Below are positions 1-9,298 of a stretch of DNA of 64,000 nt, piece by piece. The notes below the pieces were generated by a model. That model made no database searches. It was given only the letters and a program-made list of their open reading frames with translations, and had not been told where the DNA came from. Origin of the DNA: Candidatus Puniceispirillum sp. (lineage in GTDB: Bacteria; Pseudomonadota; Alphaproteobacteria; Puniceispirillales; Puniceispirillaceae); the NCBI GenBank assembly GCA_016778895.1, contig JADHOR010000004.1:1-64000 (forward strand). Direction: 5' to 3'. The position numbers and the translations under genes were made by a program. Every line of letters starts with the position of its first letter. Positions within the stretch are counted from its first letter, which is position 1.

Positions 1-61
1 GCAGTTGTTTTTTGGTTAAGCTAAATCAGCTTAAATAACTGTTATTTATAAGGAAAAATGG

Positions 62-135
62 TCGGAGCGGCGGGATTTGAACCCACGACCCCTACACCCC
101 CAGTATAGTGCGCTACCAGGCTGCGCTACGCTCCG
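62..135 (-). tRNA. tRNA-Pro (anticodon GGG)
   Basis: The reverse complement folds as a cloverleaf with 7-bp acceptor arms CGGAGCG/CGCTCCG, a GCGC D-stem, anticodon stem CTATA/TGTAG enclosing loop CTGGGGG, and a T-arm with TTCAAAT. The anticodon GGG reads CCC and CCU proline codons. CCA is not encoded at the 3' end (ACC follows). It lies downstream of the ihfA-merR pair on the same strand. Confidence 0.95.
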
Positions 136-201
136 GCCAACGCTGGTTATAGCCGCGCCAACATATCTAGGCAATCAGCTTTTCACCAAAATAATATAAG
201 C

Positions 202-573
202 TTATGCGTTGAGTTGTCGTTTTATGTTCGCGAGGCGCATTTTCACGTCATCAAGCATCGCAATCGCGTCTTGCAGAGTTGGTGCCGGCATATCTTCAGT
301 GCTGGCAACGGTAATGTGAGCACTGGCTGATGCTTTGCTGCGCACCAGCTTTTGTGCTCCCTTGATGGTAAATCCATCAACATAGAGAAGCTTACGGATA
401 CGGCGCAAAACAGCGACATCATCGGGGCGGTAATAGCGCCGACCACCGCTTCGTTTTAACGGGCGAAGGCTGCTGAATTTACTCTCCCAAAACCGCAAAA
501 CATGCTGTGGCACATCGAGCATCGCAGAAACTTCTGAAATTGTTTTGAAAGCGTCGCTGGCCTTATCGTTCAT
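202..573 (-). CDS. MerR-family transcriptional regulator
   Basis: A 123-residue protein with an N-terminal MerR-type winged helix-turn-helix at about residues 10-75 ([11 protein letters not shown], then the RFWESKF and [10 protein letters not shown] stretches typical of the family). There is only a short C-terminal helix, with no effector-binding domain and no metal-binding cysteines. Its ATG overlaps the ihfA stop (ATGA), so the two are translationally coupled. This small MerR protein downstream of ihfA is a common alphaproteobacterial arrangement. Regulator function is inferred from the fold; the target is unknown. Confidence 0.85.
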   Translation of the reverse strand: MNDKASDAFKTISEVSAMLDVPQHVLRFWESKFSSLRPLKRSGGRRYYRPDDVAVLRRIRKLLYVDGFTIKGAQKLVRSKASASAHITVASTEDMPAPTLQDAIAMLDDVKMRLANIKRQLNA

Positions 574-860
574 TTCGCGCCGGCTACCCGGTCCTTAAGG
601 ATATGCGAAGGGCGGAAGGCCAGCACACGTCGCGGTGTGATCACCGCTTCGATCCCGGTTTTGGGATTGCGGCCAACACGCTCACTTTTGGATTGAACTG
701 AAAATGTGCCGAATGATGACAGCTTTACTTCTTCGCCAGTCTCTAAACAAGAGCAAATTTCCTCAAGCACCGCCTCAACCAGCTCGGAAGATTCGTTACG
801 TGAAAGGCCTATGTTGCGATAGACTGATTCGGTTAAATCTGCGCGTGTTATTGTTCCCAT
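570..860 (-). CDS. ihfA: Integration host factor subunit alpha
   Basis: A DNA-bending nucleoid protein of the HU/IHF family that works as a heterodimer with IhfB. The sequence opens with [12 protein letters not shown] and carries the arm motif GRNPKTG, followed by RRVLAFRPS, which favours IHF-alpha over HU. The track ORF has 34 extra residues. I start at the ATG of MGTITRAD, giving 96 residues (family about 100); an ATG six codons upstream is the alternative. No strong Shine-Dalgarno sequence decides between them. It follows fabH on the same strand and overlaps the downstream MerR gene. Confidence 0.92.
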   Translation of the reverse strand: MGTITRADLTESVYRNIGLSRNESSELVEAVLEEICSCLETGEEVKLSSFGTFSVQSKSERVGRNPKTGIEAVITPRRVLAFRPSHILKDRVAGAK

Positions 861-1000
861 AAAATGAACGCTAACCATTTTTCTGCGACTGGTCAATTCA
901 GAAAACCCGCGGAAACTATGCTTTACACCGAATTTTAAAAAAAAATTTAATTTCGGTATCAAAAAGCAATGGTATTTTGCGCAATCCTCGGGTCAGCAAC

Positions 1001-1978
1001 CTATGGGCGACCAAATTTTACCAGTGCTGCACCCCAGACAAGGCCACCACCAATCGCTTCCATCGCGATAATATCACCATTCTTGATTCGCCCGTCACCA
1101 ACCGCCGTCGCCAACGCTAGTGGGATTGATGCGGCGGATGTATTTGCGTGCTGTTCCACCGTCCGCACGACGCGGTCTGACGGCAGGCCCATTTTTTTCT
1201 GCATCGCATCAATAATCCGGATATTCGCCTGATGCGGCACCAACCAGTCAATTTCATGCGCCTGCATATTGGCAGCCCCAAGCGCCTCGTCCATTACCGA
1301 TGCCAGCTTTTCGACGGCGTGGCGGAAAACTTCTTTGCCTTCCATACGCACATGACCAACCGCAGCATTCACTGACGGCCCACCGTCAACATAAAGAATA
1401 TCGCGGTAGGCACCATCGGAATGCAGCACCGATGAGCGTATGCCCCATGCATCGGCATTATCGGCCACTTCGAGCACAACCGCCCCAGCACCATCACCAA
1501 ACAAAACGCAGGTTGTCCGGTCTTCCCAATCTAGCAATTTTGAAAAGCTTTCTGCCCCAACCACAAGGGCCCGTCGCCCGCGCCCCGATTGCAACATCGC
1601 ATCTGCAATATCAAGGGCATAGACAAATCCGGCGCACACCGCCTGCACATCAAAAGCAATTGCCCCCTTTGCCCCGATCATATTCTGCAATTTCGTCGCG
1701 GTTGACGGAAACGTGTTATCGGGCGTTGTTGTAGCAACAATAATCAGATCAATGTCAGTGCCCGTCAGACCGGCGTTTGCCAGCGCTTTTATTGCGGCAT
1801 TATTTGCAAGGTCAGCTGTGGTTTCACCATCAGCAACAAGGTGGCGCTGGGAAATGCCGGTCCGACGCCGTATCCACGCATCATCCGTGTCAACAAAGCT
1901 CGAGAGCGCCTCATTCGTCACTATGTTTGCCGGCAAATAGGATCCAACAGCGGTCATCAAAACCCTTTGACTACTCAT
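1001..1978 (-). CDS. fabH: Beta-ketoacyl-ACP synthase III
   Basis: Starts fatty-acid chain synthesis by condensing acetyl-CoA with malonyl-ACP in the cytoplasm. The Cys-His-Asn triad is visible: Cys115 in VQAVCAGFVY, His249 in PHQANIR, Asn279 in EQHANTSAAS; the glycine-rich GAGAVVLE loop is also present. I use the ATG at 1978, which overlaps the plsX stop (ATGAGTAG) and gives 325 residues, the usual FabH length; the track begins seven codons earlier at a GTG. It sits between plsX and ihfA in a conserved block. Confidence 0.96.
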   Translation of the reverse strand: MSSQRVLMTAVGSYLPANIVTNEALSSFVDTDDAWIRRRTGISQRHLVADGETTADLANNAAIKALANAGLTGTDIDLIIVATTTPDNTFPSTATKLQNMIGAKGAIAFDVQAVCAGFVYALDIADAMLQSGRGRRALVVGAESFSKLLDWEDRTTCVLFGDGAGAVVLEVADNADAWGIRSSVLHSDGAYRDILYVDGGPSVNAAVGHVRMEGKEVFRHAVEKLASVMDEALGAANMQAHEIDWLVPHQANIRIIDAMQKKMGLPSDRVVRTVEQHANTSAASIPLALATAVGDGRIKNGDIIAMEAIGGGLVWGAALVKFGRP

Positions 1979-3029
1979 TGACAATCTTTCTTTGTTCACG
2001 GATTAACCCCGCCTTTTCGATCGCGGCGCTTACATCAGGAATAAACCCATGATCAACAAGGTTGGCTGCAACATCAATAGCGTTTGAAAAGCCAAGGGCG
2101 TCAGTGCCGCCGTGTGATTTCACCGCAATCCCGTTCAAACCAAGAAACACCGCTCCATTGTAGCGCCGTGGGTCCATCTTTGCGCGAAAAACCTTAAGCG
2201 CGCTGCGCGCAAACAGATAGCCGATCCGCGAAAAGATCGATGCCCTGAAACTGCGACGCAACATCAGCGCGAACAGGCCGGCAACGCCCTCAGCCGTTTT
2301 AAGCGCGATATTACCAGAAAATCCATCCGTAACGACAATATCAACCGTACCCTTGACCAAATCAGAGCCTTCGACGAAACCGTGGTAATTAACCGCCAGA
2401 TCTGGATTTGAAAGTTCTTGGGCTGCCAGCCGCAGATATTCATGCCCCTTTTGTTCTTCTTCGCCGACATTCAACAGACCCACTGTTGGATTGTCCTTGC
2501 CCATCAATGACAGATAGAACGCCTGCCCCATCAGAGCGAACTGAACGAGGTTTTCCTCGTCACATTCAAGATTCGCACCGAGGTCAAGCATACACATTGG
2601 GCTGTGTTCGGTAGGAAAAAAACCAGCAATAGCGGGCCGGGTAATGCCTGGCATTGAACGAAGCTGTAATTTTGCCATCGCCATCAGCGCGCCAGTATTG
2701 CCCGCCGACACCACAGCATCAGCGCGCTTTGCCGCAACTTCGGCAATCGCCAGCCACATCGAGCTATCACGCCCACGGCGCACCGCTTGCGATGCTGTAT
2801 CACCGGATGAGACTGCGTGTTCGGTATGCAGAACCTCAGCGTCTTTGACATGCTTTGATTTTGCCAGCATCGGACGGATCACCGTCTCGTCACCGACAAA
2901 CAATATCTCAATATGCGGAGATTTTGCCTTGGCAATATCAGCCCCATGAACCACTGACGCCGGCGCGTTATCCCCGCCCATTGCATCAAGCGCAATCTTA
3001 ATTACTCCAGACAGGGTAAGTCCTCCCAA
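1971..3029 (-). CDS. plsX: Phosphate acyltransferase PlsX
   Basis: Makes acyl-phosphate from acyl-ACP, the first step of phospholipid synthesis by the PlsX/PlsY route. The N-terminal IALDAMGGDNAP signature and the mid-protein VGLLNVGEEEQKG and DGFSGNIALKT motifs are diagnostic. The start is uncertain: the only canonical start upstream of the signature is TTG at 3029, and GGAGGA lies immediately after it, which suggests a non-ATG start a few codons further in. DUF177 is 12 bases upstream, and fabH overlaps the end. Confidence 0.95.
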   Translation of the reverse strand: MGGLTLSGVIKIALDAMGGDNAPASVVHGADIAKAKSPHIEILFVGDETVIRPMLAKSKHVKDAEVLHTEHAVSSGDTASQAVRRGRDSSMWLAIAEVAAKRADAVVSAGNTGALMAMAKLQLRSMPGITRPAIAGFFPTEHSPMCMLDLGANLECDEENLVQFALMGQAFYLSLMGKDNPTVGLLNVGEEEQKGHEYLRLAAQELSNPDLAVNYHGFVEGSDLVKGTVDIVVTDGFSGNIALKTAEGVAGLFALMLRRSFRASIFSRIGYLFARSALKVFRAKMDPRRYNGAVFLGLNGIAVKSHGGTDALGFSNAIDVAANLVDHGFIPDVSAAIEKAGLIREQRKIVNE

Positions 3030-3041
3030 CCTGCTCTAACA

Positions 3042-3551
3042 TTATTTGGGGGGCTGGCGTTTTAACGCGGCAAGCCCAGCAAATGGATGATCGGGCAATT
3101 CCTCGCCACTTGTGAACATGTCCGGCGCTTCTGGCGCACGCGGCCATGGGGTTACAGCAACCGCAAGCGATTGCGCCAACATCTCGCCAATTCTGATCGC
3201 CCCATTTTCAAGAGGCTCTGCCTCATCTAAATGGACCTCAACCTCGTCGGCTTTGCCAGCGATGCGAACATAACGCTCTTCGACCAGAAAATCTATAGCC
3301 TCGCGCAGCGGGACACCGGTTGCGCCACAGGCCTGTACAACATCGCCCTTCAGCATGCCAGAAACATCCCAGCAATCGCGTGCCACCTTGCGAACCCGCA
3401 GTTCGGCCGACAATGATGTGACCTCGATGAAATCAAACCGCGCAGCCAACGACTGGCACTCCTCCTTGCTGGCAACAAATTTGTAAAAATTGCCGCTATC
3501 AGGCCGGATACGCTCAACATCTATCTCGGAGTCCAATGTTATCAGAGGCAT
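3042..3551 (-). CDS. DUF177 (YceD-type) domain protein
   Basis: A 169-residue soluble protein of the DUF177/YceD family. The central CGATGVPLREAIDF segment resembles the conserved core of the family, with an acidic stretch (EVEVHLDEAEPLENG) and a proline-rich C-terminus. In many bacteria the homologue lies beside rpmF (ribosomal protein L32) and plsX and has been linked to 23S rRNA maturation. Here plsX follows directly and no rpmF lies between them. Function is inferred from family and context only. Confidence 0.85.
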   Translation of the reverse strand: MPLITLDSEIDVERIRPDSGNFYKFVASKEECQSLAARFDFIEVTSLSAELRVRKVARDCWDVSGMLKGDVVQACGATGVPLREAIDFLVEERYVRIAGKADEVEVHLDEAEPLENGAIRIGEMLAQSLAVAVTPWPRAPEAPDMFTSGEELPDHPFAGLAALKRQPPK

Positions 3552-3674
3552 AATAAAACCATCAAGAAACTTAGTTGTAGGCAGAGAAAAGCGCCCAAAT
3601 TCGCAGGCTAAAATCTATCGTAAGTCAAAACAAACCCGAAAAAATAACAGCGCGCAGATTCGCACACTCAAAGT

Positions 3675-4226
3675 CTATTCAATATCCAGCCGTCCCGAAA
3701 GAATTGCCTCAGGGGACAGGTTATCTATTTTCTGAACCAGCACAAACAGATAATCAACCAGCCCATTTGCTAGCGGATCAACCGCTTCCTGGCCGCGGAA
3801 CAGGTTACGCTTCAATGCTGATGCAAGGTCATTTTTATTATGATTATCAATTGCATGAACGTAGGATTCAAGGCGCCCCATAAAGGCCTCGGCCATCACC
3901 CGAACGCGTTTGGAAACACCGATATCACCTGCGCCCATTTCGCGGAGTGACAAATCCATGTCGGCAAACATCGCATCAAACAATTGCTGGCTTAACGTCT
4001 TGCCTTCATCGCCAAGAGATTTAAGCCGGCGCATCACCAAAATCACAATCAGGCTCAGCGCGTCAAAACGACCATCTACATTGTCAGCAACGCCATATTG
4101 ATCAAAAAAAACAGGGTTTCGCGCCAAATGCACAGCCTCGGCATACAGCGTTTCTGCATCACCGGCCTGACGCCGCTGGCCCCAACCAAGTAAATTACCC
4201 AGCCATGCTTGTGCTTTTCCGCTCAT
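3675..4226 (-). CDS. Ubiquinol-cytochrome c chaperone (CBP3-like)
   Basis: Belongs to the Ubiq_cyt_C_chap family, homologous to mitochondrial CBP3, which helps assemble the cytochrome bc1 complex. Recognisable features are an N-terminal amphipathic segment (AWLGNLLGWGQRR), the block RNPVFFDQYGVADNVDGRFD, and the helical core around QQLFDAMFADMDLSLREMG. I start at MSGKAQAW (184 residues) rather than the track start, because the upstream 34 residues run into the divergent bamE promoter region and do not look like the family. bamE diverges 87 bases away. Confidence 0.88.
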   Translation of the reverse strand: MSGKAQAWLGNLLGWGQRRQAGDAETLYAEAVHLARNPVFFDQYGVADNVDGRFDALSLIVILVMRRLKSLGDEGKTLSQQLFDAMFADMDLSLREMGAGDIGVSKRVRVMAEAFMGRLESYVHAIDNHNKNDLASALKRNLFRGQEAVDPLANGLVDYLFVLVQKIDNLSPEAILSGRLDIE

Positions 4227-4312
4227 TGTTGCAACATCCCGCATTATTGACCAAACTCGTTGACGCAACCAAAATAGCCGCGTGGCCCTCTCTATATCGC
4301 AGGAACCCAGTA

Positions 4313-4795
4313 ATGACCAGTGTCTCATTAACCAGTAACTACATCACGCGCCGAGTAAAGCACATCTTCGGCGTGATCGGCATCAGCCTTCTTTCAATCG
4401 GGCTTTTGGCGGGATGCGGCGAGCGGATCCGCGAACATGGCCAGTTTATTAACCAATCCGAGTTAGACGTGATCAAAATCGGCCAGACCAATCGCAGCGA
4501 TATCGTTGCTATGCTGGGCCGGCCAAGTTTTGAGGCAGCATTTGATAGCCGAAAAATCTACTATACCAGCCAGATCATGGAACAACCGGTCGCCGGGATC
4601 AACACAACCAAATCTCGTATGATTTACGCTTTTACTTTTAACTCGAACAACATTCTAAAAGAAATTGATTTAATTGATGAAAAAAGCAGTCTTAATGTTG
4701 CTCATATTGACGAAAAAACACCAACGCCCGGTGATACATTCGGGGTCGTTGAACAGATTTTTTCTAATCTGAGGCGTCGTCAGGCCAATGAATAA
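4313..4795 (+). CDS. bamE: Outer membrane assembly lipoprotein BamE (SmpA/OmlA)
   Basis: Component of the BAM complex that inserts beta-barrel proteins in the outer membrane. From the ATG at 4313 there is a lipoprotein signal peptide: a hydrophobic stretch, then LLAGC with the lipidated cysteine. AGGAA lies upstream at Shine-Dalgarno distance. The SmpA/OmlA fold is indicated by IKIGQTNRSDIVAMLGRPS and the KIYYTSQIMEQP strand. The 36 residues before this start in the track are not signal-peptide-like and overlap the divergent gene's promoter. It converges on nusB. Confidence 0.9.
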   Translation: MTSVSLTSNYITRRVKHIFGVIGISLLSIGLLAGCGERIREHGQFINQSELDVIKIGQTNRSDIVAMLGRPSFEAAFDSRKIYYTSQIMEQPVAGINTTKSRMIYAFTFNSNNILKEIDLIDEKSSLNVAHIDEKTPTPGDTFGVVEQIFSNLRRRQANE

Positions 4796-4833
4796 CCTGC
4801 TGAACGGCGGTATCCGCAGGCTTTAAAAATTGC

Positions 4834-5313
4834 TTACCCGCCCATCTCGATAACACGTGCGCTATGGGCAAGCCGGTCAAGAACGGCGTTTACAAACCCA
4901 ACATCACAGCCACACGCATCACTCAACCCGGCATATTCACTAACCGCTGCGCGGGCTGGAATATGCGGCATTGACCGCAATTCATAAGCGCCGCACCGCA
5001 ATATCGACAACTCAATGCGCGCCAACCGGTCTAGGGACCAGCCGTCGGCGAGCTGCGCCGCAATCGCCGCGTCAATATAATCCGTGTCTTTTTCCACCCC
5101 GGCATAAAGGGCATTTAAATGCCCCTCATCCAGATCCTTCACCTTAAAGGATTTGGCCGCATCGCCAGCGTAATGCGCCAGAAATTGCGGGGCAAAATTG
5201 AGTGCAGACTTTCCGGTAATCAATGATTGATAGATAATCTGCACAGCCGCCAGACGCGCCGCAGACCGGCGGCGAACCGGAACCGCCTTTAATCTCTGTT
5301 TGTCATCACTCAT
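4834..5313 (-). CDS. nusB: Transcription antitermination protein NusB
   Basis: RNA-binding protein that, with S10/NusE, supports antitermination of rRNA transcription. The 159-residue form starts at MSDDKQRLK, four bases after the ribH stop. RRRSAARLAAVQIIYQ is the typical arginine-rich N-terminal helix, and RIELSILRCGAYEL plus VNAVLDRLA close the domain. The track start adds 40 arginine-rich residues that are simply the ribH gene read in another frame. It ends the riboflavin gene run, as ribH-nusB does in many proteobacteria; thiL does not follow. Confidence 0.94.
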   Translation of the reverse strand: MSDDKQRLKAVPVRRRSAARLAAVQIIYQSLITGKSALNFAPQFLAHYAGDAAKSFKVKDLDEGHLNALYAGVEKDTDYIDAAIAAQLADGWSLDRLARIELSILRCGAYELRSMPHIPARAAVSEYAGLSDACGCDVGFVNAVLDRLAHSARVIEMGG

Positions 5314-5317
5314 CAGA

Positions 5318-5749
5318 TCAACCACAAAAATCCTGTTTGAGCGCAGCCATCGCCATCGCGGCACGCGCCGCATCGCCGCCCTTGTCCTTGCGCGTCGCAT
5401 CCGCACGCGCCCAAGCCTGATCCTCATTTTCAACCGTCAGAATGCCATTACCAATGGCCAGAGCATCAGCAAGCGACAAATCCATCAATCCACGCGCCGA
5501 CTCATTGCAAACCGTGTCATAATGGCTGGTCTCACCACGGATAACACAGCCAAGCGCAACATAGCCATCAAAATGCCGGTTACCGATAGATGCCATAGCG
5601 ATGGCAGCCGGTATTTCCAGCGCCCCTGGCACCGCCACACGCTCATAGCTGGCGCCAGCAGCCTCGAGAGCGGCGATTGCCCCGGCCGCCTGCGCATCGG
5701 CGATTTCGTCATAGAACCGTGCCTCAACGATCAAAAAATGCCCGGCCAT
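5318..5749 (-). CDS. ribH: 6,7-dimethyl-8-ribityllumazine synthase
   Basis: Condenses 5-amino-6-ribitylamino-uracil with 3,4-dihydroxy-2-butanone-4-phosphate, the penultimate step of riboflavin synthesis. Motifs: RFYDEI near the N-terminus, [24 protein letters not shown] with the catalytic His, and [11 protein letters not shown]. The start [10 protein letters not shown] overlaps the stop of ribB by one base (TAATG), giving 143 residues. It is part of the ribD-ribE-ribB-ribH-nusB run. Confidence 0.96.
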   Translation of the reverse strand: MAGHFLIVEARFYDEIADAQAAGAIAALEAAGASYERVAVPGALEIPAAIAMASIGNRHFDGYVALGCVIRGETSHYDTVCNESARGLMDLSLADALAIGNGILTVENEDQAWARADATRKDKGGDAARAAMAMAALKQDFCG

Positions 5750-6885
5750 TATGATTGCTCCTGATGAATACGCTGCCAATCGGTGATTTCAAGGTCATAG
5801 CCCTCAAGGCTGACCACGTTTGGACGAGTGTCCGATAATAGGATCATCTTGCGAATACCGAGATCGGCAAGGATTTGCGCACCAACACCATAGTCCCGTA
5901 ATTCGCGATTATTGCTTGTCTCACTTGACAGTTTTAGTTTCTGACTAACCATCGATGACAGGCTTGCCGCGATTGATTCGCGCAAAACCACCACAACGCC
6001 ACGCCCCGCCTCGGCAATTGCCGCCATTGCCGCCGCCAGTTCGTCGCCTGCCCGCTTTTCCGAGACTGCCCCCAGAAGATCGGCCATCAGATCGAGCGCG
6101 TGCATCCGCACCATTACCGGTTCACCCGCGCTGATATCACCCTTCACCAGCGCAATATGTTCAATGTCCGAGATTGTATTTACATAAATAATCATACGCC
6201 AGTCACCGCCAATGCGGGTCGTTATCGCGCTTTCGACGGTGCGCTGCACAAGCGACTCGTTACGCCGGCGCCACGCAATCAAATCGGCAATCGAGGCAAT
6301 TTTCAATCCATGCTCTTTGGCAAATCCGATCAAATCGGGAAGCCGCGCCATTTCGCCATCATCTTTCATAATCTCACAGATGACACCAGACGGATTTTCC
6401 GAACCGCAGGCACGCGCGATATCAACCACCGCCTCGGTATGGCCTGCACGTACCAGAGTACCGCCATCACGCGCGATTAACGGGAAAATATGACCCGGCG
6501 TGGTGATATCACGCTCGCCACAATTAGAATCAATCGCTGTTTTGATGGTAAGCGCACGATCCGCCGCCGAAATACCGGTTGTCACCCCTTCACGCGCCTC
6601 GATCGAAACGGTAAATGCAGTTTCATGGCGCGACTCATTGCGCCGTTCCATCATCGTCAAGCCCAACTGTTCCGTGCGCAAACGGGTTAAGGCAAGACAG
6701 ATCAGCCCGCGACCATATTTCGCCATAAAATTGATCGCCTCAGCTGCAGCATATTCACCAATGATACATAAATCGCCTTCATTTTCACGATCTTCATCAT
6801 CAACAAGGATGAACAGCTTGCCGGCCTTCGCATCGGCGATCACCTCCTCAATTGTCGACAAACCATTGCGGTTTGGTGGCGTCAT
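5749..6885 (-). CDS. ribB: 3,4-dihydroxy-2-butanone-4-phosphate synthase with degenerate GTP cyclohydrolase II domain (RibBX-type)
   Basis: The N-terminal half (about residues 10-205) is a full DHBP synthase: [11 protein letters not shown] metal/substrate loop at 29-39, [10 protein letters not shown], and [13 protein letters not shown] with RAGHTEA. The C-terminal half (about 215-378) keeps the layout of GTP cyclohydrolase II but has none of the three zinc cysteines (no CDC or similar) and has lost the substrate loop. Only the DHBP synthase reaction is therefore expected, with GTP cyclohydrolase II encoded elsewhere. The start is [10 protein letters not shown], five bases after ribE; the upstream 24 residues in the track overlap ribE. 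Confidence 0.93.
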   Translation of the reverse strand: MTPPNRNGLSTIEEVIADAKAGKLFILVDDEDRENEGDLCIIGEYAAAEAINFMAKYGRGLICLALTRLRTEQLGLTMMERRNESRHETAFTVSIEAREGVTTGISAADRALTIKTAIDSNCGERDITTPGHIFPLIARDGGTLVRAGHTEAVVDIARACGSENPSGVICEIMKDDGEMARLPDLIGFAKEHGLKIASIADLIAWRRRNESLVQRTVESAITTRIGGDWRMIIYVNTISDIEHIALVKGDISAGEPVMVRMHALDLMADLLGAVSEKRAGDELAAAMAAIAEAGRGVVVVLRESIAASLSSMVSQKLKLSSETSNNRELRDYGVGAQILADLGIRKMILLSDTRPNVVSLEGYDLEITDWQRIHQEQS

Positions 6886-6889
6886 CGTT

Positions 6890-7498
6890 CTAATCCTTGT
6901 GAAATTCTGTGTGCTCAAACCCGGTAAGGCGAGCAACATAGCGCGCCAACATATCAATTTCCATATTCATCTTCCGCCCGACTGCGACACTGCCCCAACT
7001 GGTAACATCCCAGCTATGCTGGATGATATTGACGCTAAAACTGTTGCCCTTTACCGAATTTATCGTTAGCGACACACCGTCGAGCGCAACCGAGCCTTTC
7101 GCCGCAACAAAGCGCGCCAGAGACTGCGGCGCGTCTAGCCAGACTACATGACTGTTACCATGCGGCGTGATTGACGTAATCACAGCCAAACCGTCAACGT
7201 GGCCCGAGACAATGTGACCGCCCAATTCATCCCCGACACAGAGCGCCCGTTCCAAGTTAATTCTGTCCCCTACCTGCCAGCCACCAAGCGTAGTCACCGC
7301 TATGGTTTCGGCTGATGCGGCAACTTCAAACCAGTGGTCCTGACGGTCGGTAACGGTAAGGCAAATCCCTGAGCAAGCAATCGAAGCACCTATGTGAATA
7401 GTTGCACAATCCCACCCGCAGCCGATCCGGACAAGGCGGTCTCCCTTGTCGGCAATCGCCTCAACACGGCCAATCGCTGTAATGATACCGGTAAACAT
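6890..7498 (-). CDS. ribE: Riboflavin synthase, alpha chain
   Basis: Dismutates two lumazine molecules to riboflavin. It begins MFTGIITAIG, the signature N-terminus, and has the two internally duplicated lumazine-binding barrels: GASIACSGICLTV in the first and GSVALDGVSLTINSV in the second, each preceded by a GGHIVSGHVDG or similar segment. 202 residues is normal. It is three bases downstream of ribD and five upstream of ribB, so it belongs to the same transcript. Confidence 0.96.
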   Translation of the reverse strand: MFTGIITAIGRVEAIADKGDRLVRIGCGWDCATIHIGASIACSGICLTVTDRQDHWFEVAASAETIAVTTLGGWQVGDRINLERALCVGDELGGHIVSGHVDGLAVITSITPHGNSHVVWLDAPQSLARFVAAKGSVALDGVSLTINSVKGNSFSVNIIQHSWDVTSWGSVAVGRKMNMEIDMLARYVARLTGFEHTEFHKD

Positions 7499-7501
7499 TA
7501 T

Positions 7502-8755
7502 TTAAGCCTGTGCCTCACCTGAATTGACGGGTTGTTTTCGTAAAATGGTCAGCCGGTCGTTGCCAATCACCTGATGGTGCGACTGGATATACTTGTTTTC
7601 AACAAAGATTGCCACCGTGTTGATAGCACTTCTGTCGGTTACTGTGCCGTGAGGGGGTGGCGAGCTGGTTGGCGACATTAACACGCCAATTGCGGGCAAG
7701 GCATCCGATCCTAAAATATGGTCTGATTGCGTCCAGTAAATATGATCAACCGCATCTGCAGCTAAAAAACTGGTTACAAGACCGGTGCCGGCCTCAACCA
7801 GCACATTGTTAACCCCGATATCGCCGAGATAGCGCAGAGCCGCCTCGACATCAGGCTTGCCATTTGCATCATCCGGCAAAACCACAATGACACAACCGGC
7901 AGCGCTTAGCTGATCACGGCGATCAGCCGGCGCACCCGCACCGCAAAACAGCGTCACCGGATGCTGACTTTGAAACAATGCCGCATCGCTCGGTATTCGC
8001 AAAAACCGATCAAAGACAAAGACCGGCGGGCTGAAATCCTCCAGCCCCGCAATGCGGCAATTCATCTGCGGATTATCGGCAAGAACCGTTCCAATGCCGG
8101 TAATGATTGCATCGGCCTGACTGCGCAAAAGATGCACATAGCGGCGCATTCCCGGCCCGGTTAACCATCGCTTTTTACCATCAGCAAGCGCAATCTTACC
8201 ATCAATCGACGCTGCTATCTTTAATGAACAAAGTGGTTTATTATACTGAATTTTATTAATAAAACCACGCATAACATCATAGGCCTCATCTGCCTTAACC
8301 CCAAGGCAAACCTCAATCCCAGCCGCCGCGATCCGTTGCATCCCAGCACCGTTAACCCGCGTGTCAGGATCTTTTATGGCGACCACCAGACGCGCAACGC
8401 CGGCCGCAATCAACGCATCCGCGCAAGGCGGGGTTTTACCAAGATGCGCACATGGTTCCAGCGTAACATAAGCTGTTCCGCCCCGAATGGCCGAAAGGCC
8501 CATATCATCAAGCGATGCAAGTGCTGCGGCCTCGGCGTGCGGCACGCCCTCAATACCCGTATGTCCACTTGCCAGCAGCTGCCCCCCTGCCGTCACCAGA
8601 ACACAGCCAACCGGCGGGTTCACCCCACTATTGCCAACAGCGCGTCGCGATTCTGCAATAGCAGCACCCATCCACCTCGCGTCATTCGGGCACGCAGCAT
8701 CATTCGTGAAAACTGGGTTTGCGATAAAATCCCTAGACTTGACCGCTTTACTCAC
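7502..8755 (-). CDS. ribD: Bifunctional riboflavin deaminase/reductase RibD
   Basis: Carries out steps two and three of riboflavin synthesis. The N-terminal deaminase has the zinc site HAEAAAL and [11 protein letters not shown]; the C-terminal reductase has the [15 protein letters not shown] substrate segment and a Rossmann-like [13 protein letters not shown] stretch. The track start would overlap nrdR by more than 80 bases, so I start at GTG 8755, which overlaps the nrdR stop by eight bases and gives 417 residues, still somewhat longer than typical. The ATG of RWMGAAIAE is another possible start. Confidence 0.93.
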   Translation of the reverse strand: MSKAVKSRDFIANPVFTNDAACPNDARWMGAAIAESRRAVGNSGVNPPVGCVLVTAGGQLLASGHTGIEGVPHAEAAALASLDDMGLSAIRGGTAYVTLEPCAHLGKTPPCADALIAAGVARLVVAIKDPDTRVNGAGMQRIAAAGIEVCLGVKADEAYDVMRGFINKIQYNKPLCSLKIAASIDGKIALADGKKRWLTGPGMRRYVHLLRSQADAIITGIGTVLADNPQMNCRIAGLEDFSPPVFVFDRFLRIPSDAALFQSQHPVTLFCGAGAPADRRDQLSAAGCVIVVLPDDANGKPDVEAALRYLGDIGVNNVLVEAGTGLVTSFLAADAVDHIYWTQSDHILGSDALPAIGVLMSPTSSPPPHGTVTDRSAINTVAIFVENKYIQSHHQVIGNDRLTILRKQPVNSGEAQA

Positions 8756-9200
8756 CAAGCTCTTTTTCGACAAAGGCTTCAAAATCCTTGGCCTCTCGGA
8801 AGTTGCGATACACCGACGCATACCGGACATAGGCGACCTGATCTAGTTTATGCAGTGTGGCCATCACCAGCTCGCCAACACGCGCACTTGGCACGTCCCC
8901 ATCCGCATGGCTTTCAAGCTGACGCACGATCTCGTTGATTGCCATGGCGATTTGTTCGGCATCAACATCGCGTTTGCGAAGGGCGATATCGAATGAGCGT
9001 TCCAGCTTTTCACGGTCGAATAATGACTTTCGGCCATCGCGTTTGACTAGGGTGATTTCACGAATTTGCACACGTTCAAACGTGGTAAATCTCGCATCGC
9101 AATTGCCGCATAACCGGCGCCGCCTAATCGCTGCGCCATCTTCGGCCGGACGCGAATCCTTTACTTGCGTATCTTCATTCCCGCAAAACGGACAAATCAT
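8748..9200 (-). CDS. nrdR: Transcriptional repressor NrdR
   Basis: ATP/dATP-sensing repressor of ribonucleotide reductase genes. The zinc ribbon is intact: CPFCGN at the N-terminus and CGNCDARF, followed by TTFERVQ. The ATP-cone domain covers the rest, from [15 protein letters not shown]. 150 residues is the standard length. It is placed between glyA and ribD, the usual alphaproteobacterial location. An inverted repeat (GGCTGGC/GCCAGCC) lies in its leader at 9232-9253 but has no adjoining T-tract. Confidence 0.96.
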   Translation of the reverse strand: MICPFCGNEDTQVKDSRPAEDGAAIRRRRLCGNCDARFTTFERVQIREITLVKRDGRKSLFDREKLERSFDIALRKRDVDAEQIAMAINEIVRQLESHADGDVPSARVGELVMATLHKLDQVAYVRYASVYRNFREAKDFEAFVEKELGE

Positions 9201-9298
9201 CGTATCACGCTAACCCAATCTGTAACCGGCTGGCTGGCAAAACAATGCCAGCCCCGCCTTTTGCGACCTATATCTAGTGCTGGACGCGAGTGTACACA

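Noticed and set aside
1-61. TAAGCT/AGCTTA hairpin downstream of tRNA-Pro
   Set aside because: Short stem with no T-tract on the tRNA strand; not a convincing terminator.
4826-5433. Long N-terminal arginine-rich extension of NusB
   Set aside because: It is ribH sequence read in another frame; the ATG at 5313 matches the family start.
9232-9253. GGCTGGC/GCCAGCC hairpin as a glyA-nrdR terminator
   Set aside because: No T-run follows the stem on the minus strand.
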